DNA of 64,000 nt from Stella humosa (GTDB lineage: Bacteria; Pseudomonadota; Alphaproteobacteria; ATCC43930; Allostellaceae). The notes below the pieces were generated by a model that saw only the letters and a program-made list of their open reading frames with translations, was not told where the DNA came from and made no database searches. Positions 8,983 through 29,362 of this stretch are shown in pieces. A program made the position numbers and the translations under genes. The DNA lies in contig NZ_AP019700.1 of NCBI RefSeq assembly GCF_006738645.1, forward strand, positions 880,001 to 944,000, given 5' to 3'. The first letter of the stretch is position 1. The number at the start of each line of letters is the position of its first letter.

Positions 8983-9653
8983 GCGCGCTGGTCTCCCGGT
9001 CGGGGCTGGGCGCCGACGGCATAGTCGGTGATGGCGACGTTGGCGGCGATGGAGATGCGCTCGCCGGCCGCGAAGAAGGGATGGACCGAATGTTCCAGCC
9101 AGGCCGGAAACAGCACCATCAGCCCGGCCTCGGCGGGCAGCGTCATGGCCGCGCCGAAGGAAAAGCCGGGGGCGGCGGCAAAGGGGGCGGCCGGCCGCGG
9201 GTCGCGCAGTTCCAGCCGGCCGGACAGCGGCCGCGCCGGGTCGGGCGCCGGCGCGGTGACGTAGTAGACCACCGCCCAGTGGTTGCCCGGGTGGGTGTGG
9301 ACCTCGTTGTAGTGGCCGGCCCGGCTGACATTGGCCCAGGCCTGTGCGGTGAAGGACAGGCGGAACTCCTCCACCCCCGCGCGCCGCGCCGGCAGGCGCT
9401 GGGCCGCGCGCACGGCGCGCTCCAGCCAGCCGCGATAGGCTGCCACCTCCGGCCCGCCCCAGTTCAGCAGGTCGGGCCGCGATTGCCAGCCGCCGGCATT
9501 GCTGCGGGCGACGCCGGGCTCGCGCCCGGCCCGCTCCAGGATCTGGCGGGCCAGCCCGGCATTGACGTCCGCCGCACCTTCCGGCCGCAGCATGATGACC
9601 GGCGTGCCGAAGAAAAGAGCGGCTTCCTGGTCGAGGGCGATATCGATCGTCAT
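8979..9653 (-). CDS. Putative 2OG-Fe(II) oxygenase (TIGR02466-like)
   Basis: I start at ATG 9653 (224 residues, MTIDIALDQE); the longer frame to 9761 adds only low-complexity basic sequence. Metal-ligand candidates are H119 and H121 in NEVHTHPGNHW, then H188/H191 in FPAWLEHSVHPF, with R199 in GERISIAANV as the likely 2-oxoglutarate-binding arginine. The beta-strand run WAVVYYV follows the first pair, as in small bacterial members of this family. The substrate is unknown. It is coupled by ATGA overlap to the methyltransferase gene, so both may modify the same surface sugar or lipid. Confidence 0.72.
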   Translation of the reverse strand: MTIDIALDQEAALFFGTPVIMLRPEGAADVNAGLARQILERAGREPGVARSNAGGWQSRPDLLNWGGPEVAAYRGWLERAVRAAQRLPARRAGVEEFRLSFTAQAWANVSRAGHYNEVHTHPGNHWAVVYYVTAPAPDPARPLSGRLELRDPRPAAPFAAAPGFSFGAAMTLPAEAGLMVLFPAWLEHSVHPFFAAGERISIAANVAITDYAVGAQPRPGDQRA

Positions 9654-9729
9654 CCGGTCGGGCAGTTCCGCTTGTGGGGCGAAGGGGCGTCGGGTTGGGC
9701 CGGCCTTGTAGCAGTGCCGCCGGCCGGCC

Positions 9730-10440
9730 TCAACGCGGCCGCTCGGGCCGGCCGATCGCAAACAGGGCCACGGCGGCGGCGTTCGACACGTTGAGGCTGC
9801 CCACCGGCCCGCCGGTGGGCAGGCGGACGAGGCGATCGCAACGCTCGCGGGTCAGGCGGCGCAGGCCCTCGCCCTCGGCCCCGAGCGCAATCGCCACGCG
9901 CTCGGCCGGCCGGCCGGCGACCAGTTCGTCGGGGCCCTCCTCGGCCAGGCCCAGGCAGACGAAGCCCGCCTCCTGCAACTCGACGATCGTGCGCGCGAGA
10001 TTGACCACGCGCACCAGCGGCACCACCTCCACTGCCCCGGACGCGGCCTTGGCCAGGGTGCCGGTGATGGGCGGGGCGTGGCGGTCGGGCAGGATGACGG
10101 CGGCCGCCCCGAAGGCGGCGGCCGAGCGCAGGATGGCACCGATATTGTGCGGGTCGGTCACCTGGTCGAGCAGGACCAGGGTGGCCGGCTGGCCGGCACC
10201 CAGGCTGTCCAGCAGGTCGCCCAGGTCGGGTGGCGCCAGCGGCTCGACCGCCAGGGCCACGCCCTGATGGACGCTGCCGGCCGGCAGCAGCCGGTCGAGT
10301 GCTGCCCGCTCGACCGTCTCGACCGGGGGGCGGCGGTGATCGGGCATCGCCGCCAACACCGGCGCCAGGGCGCCACCCGAATCGGCGCCGACCAGCAGTC
10401 GCCGGCAGGTCCGGGCCGGGTTGGCCAGGGCGGCGGCCAC
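9730..10440 (-). CDS. rlmB: 23S rRNA 2'-O-methyltransferase RlmB-like (TrmH/SpoU family), N-terminus problematic
   Basis: SPOUT methyltransferase with all three family motifs: LDQVTDPHNIGAILRSAAAF, IALGAEGEGLRRLT and LPTGGPVGSLNVSNAAAVAL. The only standard start in frame is the GTG at 10440, giving 236 residues. The same frame stays open upstream to a TGA at 10579-10581 and encodes AGAWLWGHHAVAAALANP, the conserved first strand of the substrate-binding domain, yet holds no ATG, GTG or TTG. An ATG at 10582 (MKPRRP, a typical basic RlmB N-terminus) is in another frame, so a single indel in the GC-rich run would join them. The gene is therefore frameshifted, mis-sequenced or shortened. Family role: methylation of G2251 of 23S rRNA. 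Confidence 0.8.
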   Translation of the reverse strand: MAAALANPARTCRRLLVGADSGGALAPVLAAMPDHRRPPVETVERAALDRLLPAGSVHQGVALAVEPLAPPDLGDLLDSLGAGQPATLVLLDQVTDPHNIGAILRSAAAFGAAAVILPDRHAPPITGTLAKAASGAVEVVPLVRVVNLARTIVELQEAGFVCLGLAEEGPDELVAGRPAERVAIALGAEGEGLRRLTRERCDRLVRLPTGGPVGSLNVSNAAAVALFAIGRPERPR

Positions 10441-10628
10441 GGCGTGATGGCCCCAGAGCCAGGCGCCGGCGGCAAACTCTCCGGCTGGCCGGCCCGGCGG
10501 GGCCCCGTGGGCGCGTCCGGGCGGCGCGGCCCGTCGGCCGCGCGAGTCGGGCCGGGGGCGTTGAAGGGCGGCGGGGCTTCATCGGGCGGGCCATGCGACC
10601 GGGCCGATGCGAAGGTCCGTATTAGACA

Positions 10629-10657
10629 TTGACAATGGAGCTGAAAATCCCTTAGTT
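10629..10657 (+). promoter_or_regulatory. Candidate sigma-70-type promoter for the tRNA-Tyr/tRNA-Gly/tuf transcript
   Basis: A perfect -35 TTGACA (10629-10634) lies about 40 bases before the first tRNA base. The -10 is weak: CTTAGT or TTAGTT at 16-17 bases spacing. It is the best placed promoter-like element upstream of the tRNA-tuf-secE block. The call rests mainly on the -35 and the position. Confidence 0.4.
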
Positions 10658-10696
10658 CCGCCTTCCGTCGCGGCGGGGGAGAAATCCCCCGACGGC

Positions 10697-10783
10697 GGAG
10701 GGGTGGCCGAGCGGTCAATGGCAGCAGACTGTAAATCTGCCGACTTAGCGTCTACGTAGGTTCGAATCCTACCCCCTCCACCA
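10697..10783 (+). tRNA. tRNA-Tyr (anticodon GTA)
   Basis: 87 bases including an encoded CCA. Acceptor GGAGGGG pairs with CCCCTCC. The anticodon loop CTGTAAA places GTA at 10731-10733. A long variable arm, expected for bacterial tRNA-Tyr, precedes the GGTTCGAATCC T arm. Confidence 0.95.
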
Positions 10784-10817
10784 CGCGACGGCAAAGGCGC
10801 ATCGCGATCGACGAAGG

Positions 10818-10892
<75 letters not shown>

Positions 10893-10971
10893 GCGAGTCG
10901 ACGCCGCGCCCGTTTGAGCATGCGATGACTGCCTTAGCCCTCCGCTAGGCCTACGAAGGAACCAGGCACCG

Positions 10972-12162
<1,191 letters not shown>

Positions 12163-12232
12163 GGCCCGGTCGGGCACAGGCATCGACATCGGGCGGCGCT
12201 CCCGGGTGGGGCGTCGGCCGGTTGCGCGGGAT

Positions 12233-12308
12233 AGGAGTGTAGCTCAACTGGTAGAGCACCGGTCTCCAAAACCGGGGGTTGGGGGTTCGAGCCCCTCCAC
12301 TCCTGCCA
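12233..12308 (+). tRNA. tRNA-Trp (anticodon CCA)
   Basis: 76 bases including 3' CCA. Acceptor AGGAGTG pairs with CACTCCT, discriminator G. The anticodon loop CTCCAAA gives CCA at 12266-12268. It lies 70 bases after tuf and 44 before secE, and is probably processed from the shared transcript. Confidence 0.96.
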
Positions 12309-12352
12309 TCCCGATGCGGCGGCGCACGCATTCTCGTTGAGGCGTAGAAACG

Positions 12353-12550
12353 ATGTCGAAGACCAGTCCGATCGAATTCGTGCGGCAGGTGCGCCAGGAA
12401 GTGGCGAAGGTCACCTGGCCGACGCGCAAGGAAACCGGCATCACCACCCTCATGGTATTCGTGATGGTGTTCCTCGCCGCCATCTTCTTCACCAGCGTCG
12501 ACTGGGTCATCGCCCACGGGGTGAAGTTCTTCCTGGGACTGGGGGCCTGA
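12353..12550 (+). CDS. secE: Preprotein translocase subunit SecE
   Basis: 65-residue single-span form usual in alphaproteobacteria. The amphipathic start (SPIEFVRQVRQEVAKVTWPT) holds the conserved VTWPTRKET segment that contacts SecY, followed by one hydrophobic helix (MVFVMVFLAAIFFTSVDWVI). It stabilises the SecYEG channel in the inner membrane. It is followed after only 3 bases by nusG, the standard pairing. Confidence 0.95.
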   Translation: MSKTSPIEFVRQVRQEVAKVTWPTRKETGITTLMVFVMVFLAAIFFTSVDWVIAHGVKFFLGLGA

Positions 12551-12553
12551 GCG

Positions 12554-13084
12554 ATGGCGATGCGCTGGTACGTCATCCACGTCTATTCGGGCTTCGAGAA
12601 GAAGGTCGCCTCCTCGATCCGCGAGCAGGCCGAGCAGAAGAACATGGTCGACCGGTTCGAGGACATCCTGGTCCCGACCGAGGAAGTGGTCGAGGTTCGC
12701 CGCGGCGCCAAGGTGAATGCCGAGCGCAAGTTCTTCCCCGGCTATGTGCTGGTGAAGATGGAGATGACCGACGAGTCCTGGCATCTCGTCAAGAACACCC
12801 CGAAGGTGACCGGGTTCCTCGGCGGCCGCGGCCGGCCGGTACCGATCACCGACGGCGAGGCCGAGCGCATCCGGCGCCAGGTCCAGGAGGGCATCGAGCG
12901 GCCCAAGCCGTCGATCACCTTCGAGATCGGCGAGCAGGTGCGGGTCTCCGACGGTCCGTTCGCGTCCTTCAACGGCCTGGTCGAGGAGATCGACGAGGAG
13001 AAGGCGCGGCTCAAGGTTGCGGTGTCGATCTTCGGTCGATCGACGCCGGTCGACCTGGAATACTCCCAGGTCGAGAAAGTCTGA
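12554..13084 (+). CDS. nusG: Transcription termination/antitermination factor NusG
   Basis: 176 residues. The N-terminal NGN domain starts [16 protein letters not shown] and includes [10 protein letters not shown]. The C-terminal KOW domain has [19 protein letters not shown]. NusG binds RNA polymerase and links it to Rho or the ribosome. It is co-transcribed with secE. A 6-base-stem hairpin (CCGGAC/GTCCGG, 13085-13100) directly follows the stop but has no T-run, and a 137-base gap separates it from rplK. Confidence 0.97.
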   Translation: MAMRWYVIHVYSGFEKKVASSIREQAEQKNMVDRFEDILVPTEEVVEVRRGAKVNAERKFFPGYVLVKMEMTDESWHLVKNTPKVTGFLGGRGRPVPITDGEAERIRRQVQEGIERPKPSITFEIGEQVRVSDGPFASFNGLVEEIDEEKARLKVAVSIFGRSTPVDLEYSQVEKV

Positions 13085-13221
13085 CCGGACGCCGGTCCGG
13101 CCGGGGGCAACCCCGGGCGGACCGAGACGTCGCACGAGGTGCGGAAGGCTCGCCATGGCCGGACCGCGCATCCCAGGGGTGGGACGGCGATCGTCGACAC
13201 CCCATATGAAAGGGACACCAG

Positions 13222-13653
13222 ATGGCAAAGAAGATCGTCGGCTACATCAAGCTGCAGGTGCCGGCCGGCAAGGCCAACCCGTCGCCGCCCATCGGGCCGG
13301 CGCTGGGTCAGCGCGGCCTGAACATCATGGAGTTCTGCAAGACCTTCAACGCGCAGACCCAGAACCTCGAGCCGGGCATGCCGATCCCGGTGGTCATCAC
13401 CGCCTATGGTGACCGCACCTTTACCTTCATCACCAAGACCCCGCCGAACACCTACTTCCTGAAGAAGGCGGCCGAGATCAAGAAGGGGTCGCAGACCCCG
13501 GGTCGCGGCGCCAATGTCGGGCGGGTGACGATGGACCAGCTGCGCGAGATCGCGGCCGTGAAGATGAAGGATCTCAACGCCAACGACATCGACGCCGCCT
13601 GCCGCATGCTGGCCGGGTCGGCGCGGTCGATGGGCCTAGAGGTGGTGGAGTAG
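13222..13653 (+). CDS. rplK: 50S ribosomal protein L11
   Basis: 143 residues with the family hallmark [18 protein letters not shown] near the N-terminus (proline-rich thiostrepton-region domain) and the rRNA-binding C-terminal domain. It forms the GTPase-associated centre stalk base with 23S rRNA. First gene of rplKAJL; rplA follows after 5 bases. Confidence 0.98.
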   Translation: MAKKIVGYIKLQVPAGKANPSPPIGPALGQRGLNIMEFCKTFNAQTQNLEPGMPIPVVITAYGDRTFTFITKTPPNTYFLKKAAEIKKGSQTPGRGANVGRVTMDQLREIAAVKMKDLNANDIDAACRMLAGSARSMGLEVVE

Positions 13654-13658
13654 CCGTC

Positions 13659-14351
13659 ATGAGCCAGGGCAAGCGACTGAAGAACGCCTACAAGGGCCTC
13701 GACCGCGAGCACTTCTATGCGCTCGACTCCGCGGTGAAGATGATCAAGGAACGTGCGACCTCGAAGTTCGACGAGACGATCGAGATCGCGATGAACCTGA
13801 ACGTCGATCCGCGCAAGGCCGACCAGATCGTCCGCGGTGTCGTCCAGTTGCCGCACGGCACGGGCAAGACCGTGCGCGTGGCGGTGTTCGCCAAGGGCGA
13901 CAAGGCCGAGGAGGCCCGGGCTGCCGGTGCCGACATCGTCGGCGCGGAAGACCTGATGGAGCAGATCCAGGCGGGTCAGCTCAATTTCGACCGCTGCATC
14001 GCCACGCCCGACATGATGGGCCTGGTGGGGCGCCTGGGCAAGATCCTGGGCCCGCGCGGCCTGATGCCGAACCCGCGCCTGGGCACCGTCACGCCCAACG
14101 TGAGCGAGGCGGTGAAGGCGGCCAAGGGCGGCCAGGTGGAGTTCCGGGCCGAGAAGGCGGGCATCGTCCATGCCGGCGTCGGCAAGGCCAGCTTCAGCGA
14201 GACGGCGCTGCTGGACAATGTCCGGGCCTTCGTCGACGCCATCACCAAGGCCAAGCCGACGGGCGCCAAGGGCACCTACATCAAGAAGGTATCGATCGCC
14301 TCCACCATGGGCCCCGGCCTGAAGGTGGAAGCGGCCAGCATCGCCGGCTGA
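13659..14351 (+). CDS. rplA: 50S ribosomal protein L1
   Basis: 230 residues of the L1 stalk protein. Characteristic segments are [37 protein letters not shown] and [17 protein letters not shown]. In other bacteria L1 represses its own L11-L1 mRNA; I did not identify the operator here. A 320-base leader separates it from rplJ. Confidence 0.98.
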   Translation: MSQGKRLKNAYKGLDREHFYALDSAVKMIKERATSKFDETIEIAMNLNVDPRKADQIVRGVVQLPHGTGKTVRVAVFAKGDKAEEARAAGADIVGAEDLMEQIQAGQLNFDRCIATPDMMGLVGRLGKILGPRGLMPNPRLGTVTPNVSEAVKAAKGGQVEFRAEKAGIVHAGVGKASFSETALLDNVRAFVDAITKAKPTGAKGTYIKKVSIASTMGPGLKVEAASIAG

Positions 14352-14437
14352 GGCCGGCGGCGCGAACCGAACACCGCCTGGCGGCCGATAGGCCGCCGGG
14401 TGGAGCAGGGCAGGTGGCGTGAAACCCACCGGCCCGG

Positions 14438-14513
14438 CCTGTCCAAGACCGCAGGTGCCGCCGGGTTCCCCCGGGGGCCGAAAGGGGCGAAAGCCCCGCC
14501 GGCGATAGACGGG
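14438..14513 (+). promoter_or_regulatory. Ribosomal L10 leader (rplJL mRNA autoregulatory structure)
   Basis: This is the core of the 320-base rplA-rplJ gap. It holds GTCCAAGACCGCAGG, the conserved internal loop of L10 leaders as I recall it from the E. coli rplJ leader. It is closed by CCTGTC (14438-14443) with GACGGG (14508-14513), and contains GGGGC-GAAA-GCCCC (14484-14497) as a hairpin with a GNRA loop. By family knowledge L10, with bound L7/L12, binds this RNA and represses rplJ translation. The rest of the gap (14352-14437 and 14514-14660) shows no gene and no convincing promoter. Confidence 0.8.
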
Positions 14514-14671
14514 ACGAAGCGAACGAGGTCGATTTTCCGGAGAATTCCGGCGTCGGCATCGGTTGTGGACTTCTGGGGCAGGATGGCCGGACCCGGCGAC
14601 GGGTACGGCACAACCGCCCCGGCGGCTTTCCCGAGGGAAGGCCATCGGGGCCAGTGAAGCGGAGACGAGCA

Positions 14672-15190
14672 GTGGATCGATCCGAGAAGACCAAGTTGGT
14701 CGACTCCCTGCGCGACACGCTGTCCGAGGCAACCTCTGTGGTTGTCACCCAGCAGTCCGGTCTGACCGTGGCTGAGGTGACCGAACTCAGGCGTCGGATG
14801 CGTGCGGCAGGGGCCGGCTTCAAGGTGACGAAGAACCGGCTCGCGCGTCTCGCCATTGCCGGTACGAAGTTCGAGGGACTGGGCGACATGCTCACGGGTC
14901 CGACGGCGATCGCGCTGTCGAAGGACCCGGTGGCGGCCGCCAAGGTCATCGTCGAGTACGCCAAGCAGAACGACAAGCTGAAGATCGTGGGCGGTGCCTT
15001 CGGTAATCAGATTCTCGATATCGATGGCGTCAAGACCCTGGCCTCGCTGCCCTCGATCGAAGAACTGCGCGGCAAGATCGTTGGCATCCTGCAGACCCCG
15101 GCCGCACGCATCGTTGGCGTGCTCCAGGCCCCGGGTGGTCAGCTTGCCCGCGTTCTCGCGGCGTATGCCCGGCAGGACGAAGCCGCCTGA
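14672..15190 (+). CDS. rplJ: 50S ribosomal protein L10
   Basis: GTG 14672 is chosen because GGAG (14661-14664) lies 7 bases upstream and the product begins with the family-typical DRSEKTKLVDSL. An in-frame GTG at 14654 adds six basic residues and has no such site. It gives 172 residues with AGAGFKVTKNRLARLA (rRNA binding) and a C-terminal helix that anchors L7/L12 dimers. Regulated through the leader just upstream. Confidence 0.96.
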   Translation: MDRSEKTKLVDSLRDTLSEATSVVVTQQSGLTVAEVTELRRRMRAAGAGFKVTKNRLARLAIAGTKFEGLGDMLTGPTAIALSKDPVAAAKVIVEYAKQNDKLKIVGGAFGNQILDIDGVKTLASLPSIEELRGKIVGILQTPAARIVGVLQAPGGQLARVLAAYARQDEAA

Positions 15191-15232
15191 TCCGAGAGCG
15201 AACAAGACCTCAATACCGTTTGGAGACCACCG

Positions 15233-15604
15233 ATGACCGATCTTGCTAAGCTGGTAGACGACCTTTCGGCCCTCACCGTCATCGAGGCGGCCGAGCTGTC
15301 CAAGATGCTCGAAGAGAAGTGGGGCGTGTCCGCCGCCGCCCCGGCGGCTGCTGCCGCCGCCCCGGCCGCTGCCGCCGCCGTGGTGGAAGAGCAGACCGAG
15401 TTCACCGTGATCCTCGCCGATGCCGGCGAGAAGAAGATCAACGTGATCAAGGAAGTCCGCGCCATCACCAGCCTCGGCCTGAAGGAAGCCAAGGATCTGG
15501 TCGAAGCCGCGCCGAAAGCCGTCAAGGAAGGCGTCGGCAAGGACGAGGCCGCGAAGATCAAGAAGCAGCTTGAGGACGCGGGCGCGAAGGTGGAGATCAA
15601 GTAA
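15233..15604 (+). CDS. rplL: 50S ribosomal protein L7/L12
   Basis: 123 residues in three parts: N-terminal dimerisation domain, an Ala/Pro-rich hinge near residues 37-52, and the factor-binding C-terminal domain ([36 protein letters not shown]). Multiple copies form the flexible stalk that recruits EF-Tu and EF-G. It lies 42 bases after rplJ. Confidence 0.98.
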   Translation: MTDLAKLVDDLSALTVIEAAELSKMLEEKWGVSAAAPAAAAAAPAAAAAVVEEQTEFTVILADAGEKKINVIKEVRAITSLGLKEAKDLVEAAPKAVKEGVGKDEAAKIKKQLEDAGAKVEIK

Positions 15605-15631
15605 GATCGCTACCCACAGCATATATTACCG

Positions 15632-15665
15632 GCGTCGGGCCGTTCCTTCGGGGACGGTCCGACGC
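15632..15665 (+). promoter_or_regulatory. Strong hairpin between rplL and rpoB (possible attenuator or processing site)
   Basis: GCGTCGGGCCGTTCC pairs with GGGACGGTCCGACGC (wobbles only) around a TTCG loop, a 15-base-pair stem inside the 220-base gap. No T-run follows, so it is not a full intrinsic terminator. In E. coli the same interval holds an attenuator and an RNase III site that reduce rpoBC relative to rplL; by position this hairpin may serve likewise. Confidence 0.65.
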
Positions 15666-15824
15666 TGCGAGACAGGCCGGATCGTCGCGGGCCGCGCGAT
15701 CCGGCTTGGAGCGTTGTTGGGCGCTGGCGACATTTCGTCGACGGTGCTGGTGGCCCCTGGCCTGCGCATGGTGCCCCCGGCACAGGGCGCGGGCAATCTG
15801 CTGCATCCGATGCGAGGCTGATCC

Positions 15825-20024
<4,200 letters not shown>

Positions 20025-20038
20025 CCGGACCGAGGTCA

Positions 20039-20065
20039 GCCCCGGGGCCGCATCGGTCCCGGGGC
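20039..20065 (+). other. Hairpin in the rpoB-rpoC gap
   Basis: GCCCCGGGGCC pairs with GGTCCCGGGGC (one wobble) over an 11-base stem and 5-base loop, starting 14 bases after the rpoB stop. No T-run follows. It may stabilise the upstream mRNA end or mark a processing site. The function is inference. Confidence 0.45.
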
Positions 20066-20122
20066 GCTATCGGCGCTTCCGGCATGCCGGCGGACCCCAG
20101 GGTCCCGCGGCTGCCAGGTTAG

Positions 20123-24304
<4,182 letters not shown>

Positions 24305-24337
24305 GCCGTCGGGCATCGGCATAGAACGGCCTCGAAC

Positions 24338-24368
24338 ATCGGGCCGCCGCAGGTTGCGGCGGCCCGAT
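24338..24368 (+). terminator. Rho-independent terminator-like hairpin after rpoC
   Basis: A perfect 14-base stem (ATCGGGCCGCCGCA / TGCGGCGGCCCGAT) with a GGT loop, 33 bases after the rpoC stop, followed by TGCTTTG rather than a clean T-run. It probably ends or trims the rplKAJL-rpoBC transcript. Confidence 0.78.
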
Positions 24369-24581
24369 TGCTTTGCGGGCCTTCGATTCGCGATCTGGGG
24401 ACTTCCATTCGCCCGAGCGCTGCGACTATATATTGCCCCTGGACACGGGCTGGCCCGCACCGGCCGCGCAATCTTGCTTCGCGCGGGACCGGTGGAGCGA
24501 TCCATCCGTTGCGTTTCGCCCGCACGTTGCCCCGCTTGAGGCAGTATTCGGGGCCAAACGCGGAATCGGCCGAACGCGCGC
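24369..24581. other. Non-coding stretch between rpoC terminator and str promoter
   Basis: The 470-base rpoC-rpsL gap is longer than most here. This part has no credible gene. Short open frames run through it without ribosome-binding sites or recognisable products. A TATATATT patch (24427-24434) resembles a -10, but no matching -35 was found. Confidence 0.5.
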
Positions 24582-24610
24582 TTGACGCCACCAGAGTCGA
24601 TCAATAGTAT
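24582..24610 (+). promoter_or_regulatory. Sigma-70-type promoter of the str operon
   Basis: TTGACG (24582-24587), 17-base spacer, TAGTAT (24605-24610). Spacing and position, 166 bases before rpsL, fit a housekeeping promoter for rpsL-rpsG-fusA-tuf and the ribosomal operons beyond. The predicted transcript has a leader of about 160 bases. Confidence 0.7.
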
Positions 24611-24689
24611 CCGCGAACCTTCGGGGGACGGCGGTAGGGGTACAACCTAGACGCGCCTCTGTTTCGGAAGGCCGTTTCGACGGAGACGC

Positions 24690-24712
24690 GCGCCGCTTCG
24701 GCGGCGCTTTTT
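24690..24712 (+). terminator. Intrinsic terminator inside the rpsL leader (candidate attenuator)
   Basis: GCGCCGC-TTCG-GCGGCGC followed directly by five T, complete in form, between the str promoter and rpsL (24776). Just upstream CGCGCCTCTG (24652-24661) can pair imperfectly with CGGAGACGCG (24681-24690), touching the terminator's first base. With a promoter before it and an essential gene after it, partial or regulated read-through is implied. The controlling signal is unknown. Confidence 0.7.
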
Positions 24713-24775
24713 CCGTGCCAGAACAATTGCTTCTGCCACGTTTGTTTCGACCCGAGTGGGAAGGGTAGCGTTCGG

Positions 24776-25147
24776 ATGCCGACGATCAACCAGCTCATCC
24801 GCAAGCCGCGGCAGGCACAGCGGGCGCACGATAAGGTGCCGGCCCTGGAAGAGTGCCCGCAGAAGCGCGGCGTTTGCACGCGTGTCTACACGACGACCCC
24901 GAAGAAGCCCAATTCGGCCTTGCGCAAGGTGGCTCGTGTCCGCCTGACCAACAGCTTCGAGGTCACGAGCTACATCCCGGGCGAAGGCCACAACCTGCAG
25001 GAACATTCGGTCGTAATGATCCGCGGTGGCCGCGTGAAGGATCTTCCCGGCGTCCGCTATCACATCATTCGCGGCACGCTCGATACGCAGGGCGTGAAGG
25101 ATCGGCGCCAGCGCCGGTCGAAGTACGGCGCGAAGCGCCCCAAGTAA
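24776..25147 (+). CDS. rpsL: 30S ribosomal protein S12
   Basis: 123 residues, decoding-centre protein. Lysines 43 ([11 protein letters not shown]) and 88 ([13 protein letters not shown]) are the wild-type residues whose change gives streptomycin resistance elsewhere, so nothing here predicts resistance. First gene of the str operon, behind the leader terminator; rpsG follows after 15 bases. Confidence 0.99.
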   Translation: MPTINQLIRKPRQAQRAHDKVPALEECPQKRGVCTRVYTTTPKKPNSALRKVARVRLTNSFEVTSYIPGEGHNLQEHSVVMIRGGRVKDLPGVRYHIIRGTLDTQGVKDRRQRRSKYGAKRPK

Positions 25148-25162
25148 GTCGGAGTCCAAGCC

Positions 25163-25636
25163 ATGTCGCGCCGCCGCGCCGCTGACAAGCGTGAGGTTCT
25201 CCCGGACGCCAAGTTCGGGGACATCATCCTCACCAAGTTCATCAACTGCCTGATGTACCACGGGAAGAAGTCGACCGCGGAAGCGATCGTCTATGACGCC
25301 CTGGACCGGGTTTCCAAGCGTGCGGGCGGCCAGGAGCCGGTTCGCATGTTCCACGATGCGCTGGGCAATGTCCGTCCATCGGTCGAGGTCCGGTCCCGTC
25401 GTGTCGGCGGCGCCACCTACCAGGTGCCGGTCGAAGTCCGGGCGGAGCGTAGCCAGGCGCTGGCGATCCGCTGGATCATCTCGGCTTCGCGTTCCCGGTC
25501 GGAGAACACGATGCAGGAGCGCCTGTCGGGCGAGCTGCTCGATGCGGCCAACAATCGCGGCTCGGCGGTGAAGAAGCGGGAAGACACCCACCGCATGGCG
25601 GACGCCAACAAGGCGTTCTCCCACTACCGCTGGTAA
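25163..25636 (+). CDS. rpsG: 30S ribosomal protein S7
   Basis: 157 residues, starting [15 protein letters not shown], with the family segments [20 protein letters not shown] and the C-terminal NKAFSHYRW. It nucleates assembly of the 30S head and contacts E-site tRNA. A GGAG site lies 8 bases before the ATG. In E. coli S7 is the str operon repressor; no operator was identified here. Confidence 0.98.
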   Translation: MSRRRAADKREVLPDAKFGDIILTKFINCLMYHGKKSTAEAIVYDALDRVSKRAGGQEPVRMFHDALGNVRPSVEVRSRRVGGATYQVPVEVRAERSQALAIRWIISASRSRSENTMQERLSGELLDAANNRGSAVKKREDTHRMADANKAFSHYRW

Positions 25637-25663
25637 TCCTCTCGGCGCCCGGAGCACTTCGTC

Positions 25664-27739
<2,076 letters not shown>

Positions 27740-27803
27740 CCGCACGCTGCTTCAGACCTAGCCCAACAGAACCCACCAGGAAGAGAGATCGGAGCACACT
27801 CCC

Positions 27804-28994
<1,191 letters not shown>

Positions 28995-29043
28995 GCGGCA
29001 GGCAGCCGACAACAAGGCGTTCGCGCCGAACAGGTCATATCCC

Positions 29044-29352
29044 ATGGACAGCCAGAACATTCGCATCCGCCTTCGGGCCTACGATCACCGCATCCTCGAC
29101 CAGTCGACGAGCGAGATCGTCAACACGGCGAAGCGGACCGGGGCGCGCGTGCGCGGCCCGATCCCGCTGCCGACGCGGTTCGAACGCTTCACCGTCAACC
29201 GCTCGCCGCACATCGACAAGAAGTCGCGCGAGCAGTTTGAGATCCGCACCCACAAGCGGGTGATCGACATCGTCGACCCGACGCCGCAGACCGTGGACGC
29301 GCTGATGAAGCTCGACCTCGCCGCGGGCGTCGACGTCGAGATCAAGCTCTGA
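29044..29352 (+). CDS. rpsJ: 30S ribosomal protein S10 (NusE)
   Basis: 102 residues, starting [16 protein letters not shown], with [18 protein letters not shown] and [17 protein letters not shown] as family landmarks. It is a 30S head protein and also the NusE antitermination factor. First gene of the S10 operon, but with only 49 bases after tuf it appears to lack a large S10 leader of its own. Confidence 0.98.
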   Translation: MDSQNIRIRLRAYDHRILDQSTSEIVNTAKRTGARVRGPIPLPTRFERFTVNRSPHIDKKSREQFEIRTHKRVIDIVDPTPQTVDALMKLDLAAGVDVEIKL

Positions 29353-29362
29353 GGGCGGGGCG

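Noticed and set aside
7414-9024. Plus-strand frame opposite the methyltransferase gene
   Set aside because: Antisense shadow; the minus strand has clear SAM-binding motifs and coupled translation.
9650-10594. 314-codon minus-strand frame overlapping rlmB as a gene of its own
   Set aside because: Most of it is out of frame with the SPOUT motifs and is low-complexity. Only its first few codons may be the displaced rlmB N-terminus.
13085-13100. Terminator directly after nusG
   Set aside because: The CCGGAC/GTCCGG stem is only 6 bases and has no T-run, so it is unlikely to stop transcription.
24427-24434. TATATATT as a second str promoter
   Set aside because: No -35-like hexamer at a suitable distance on either side.
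24400-24607. Small plus-strand frames in the rpoC-rpsL gap
   Set aside because: No ribosome-binding sites and no recognisable products, and they overlap one another in several frames.
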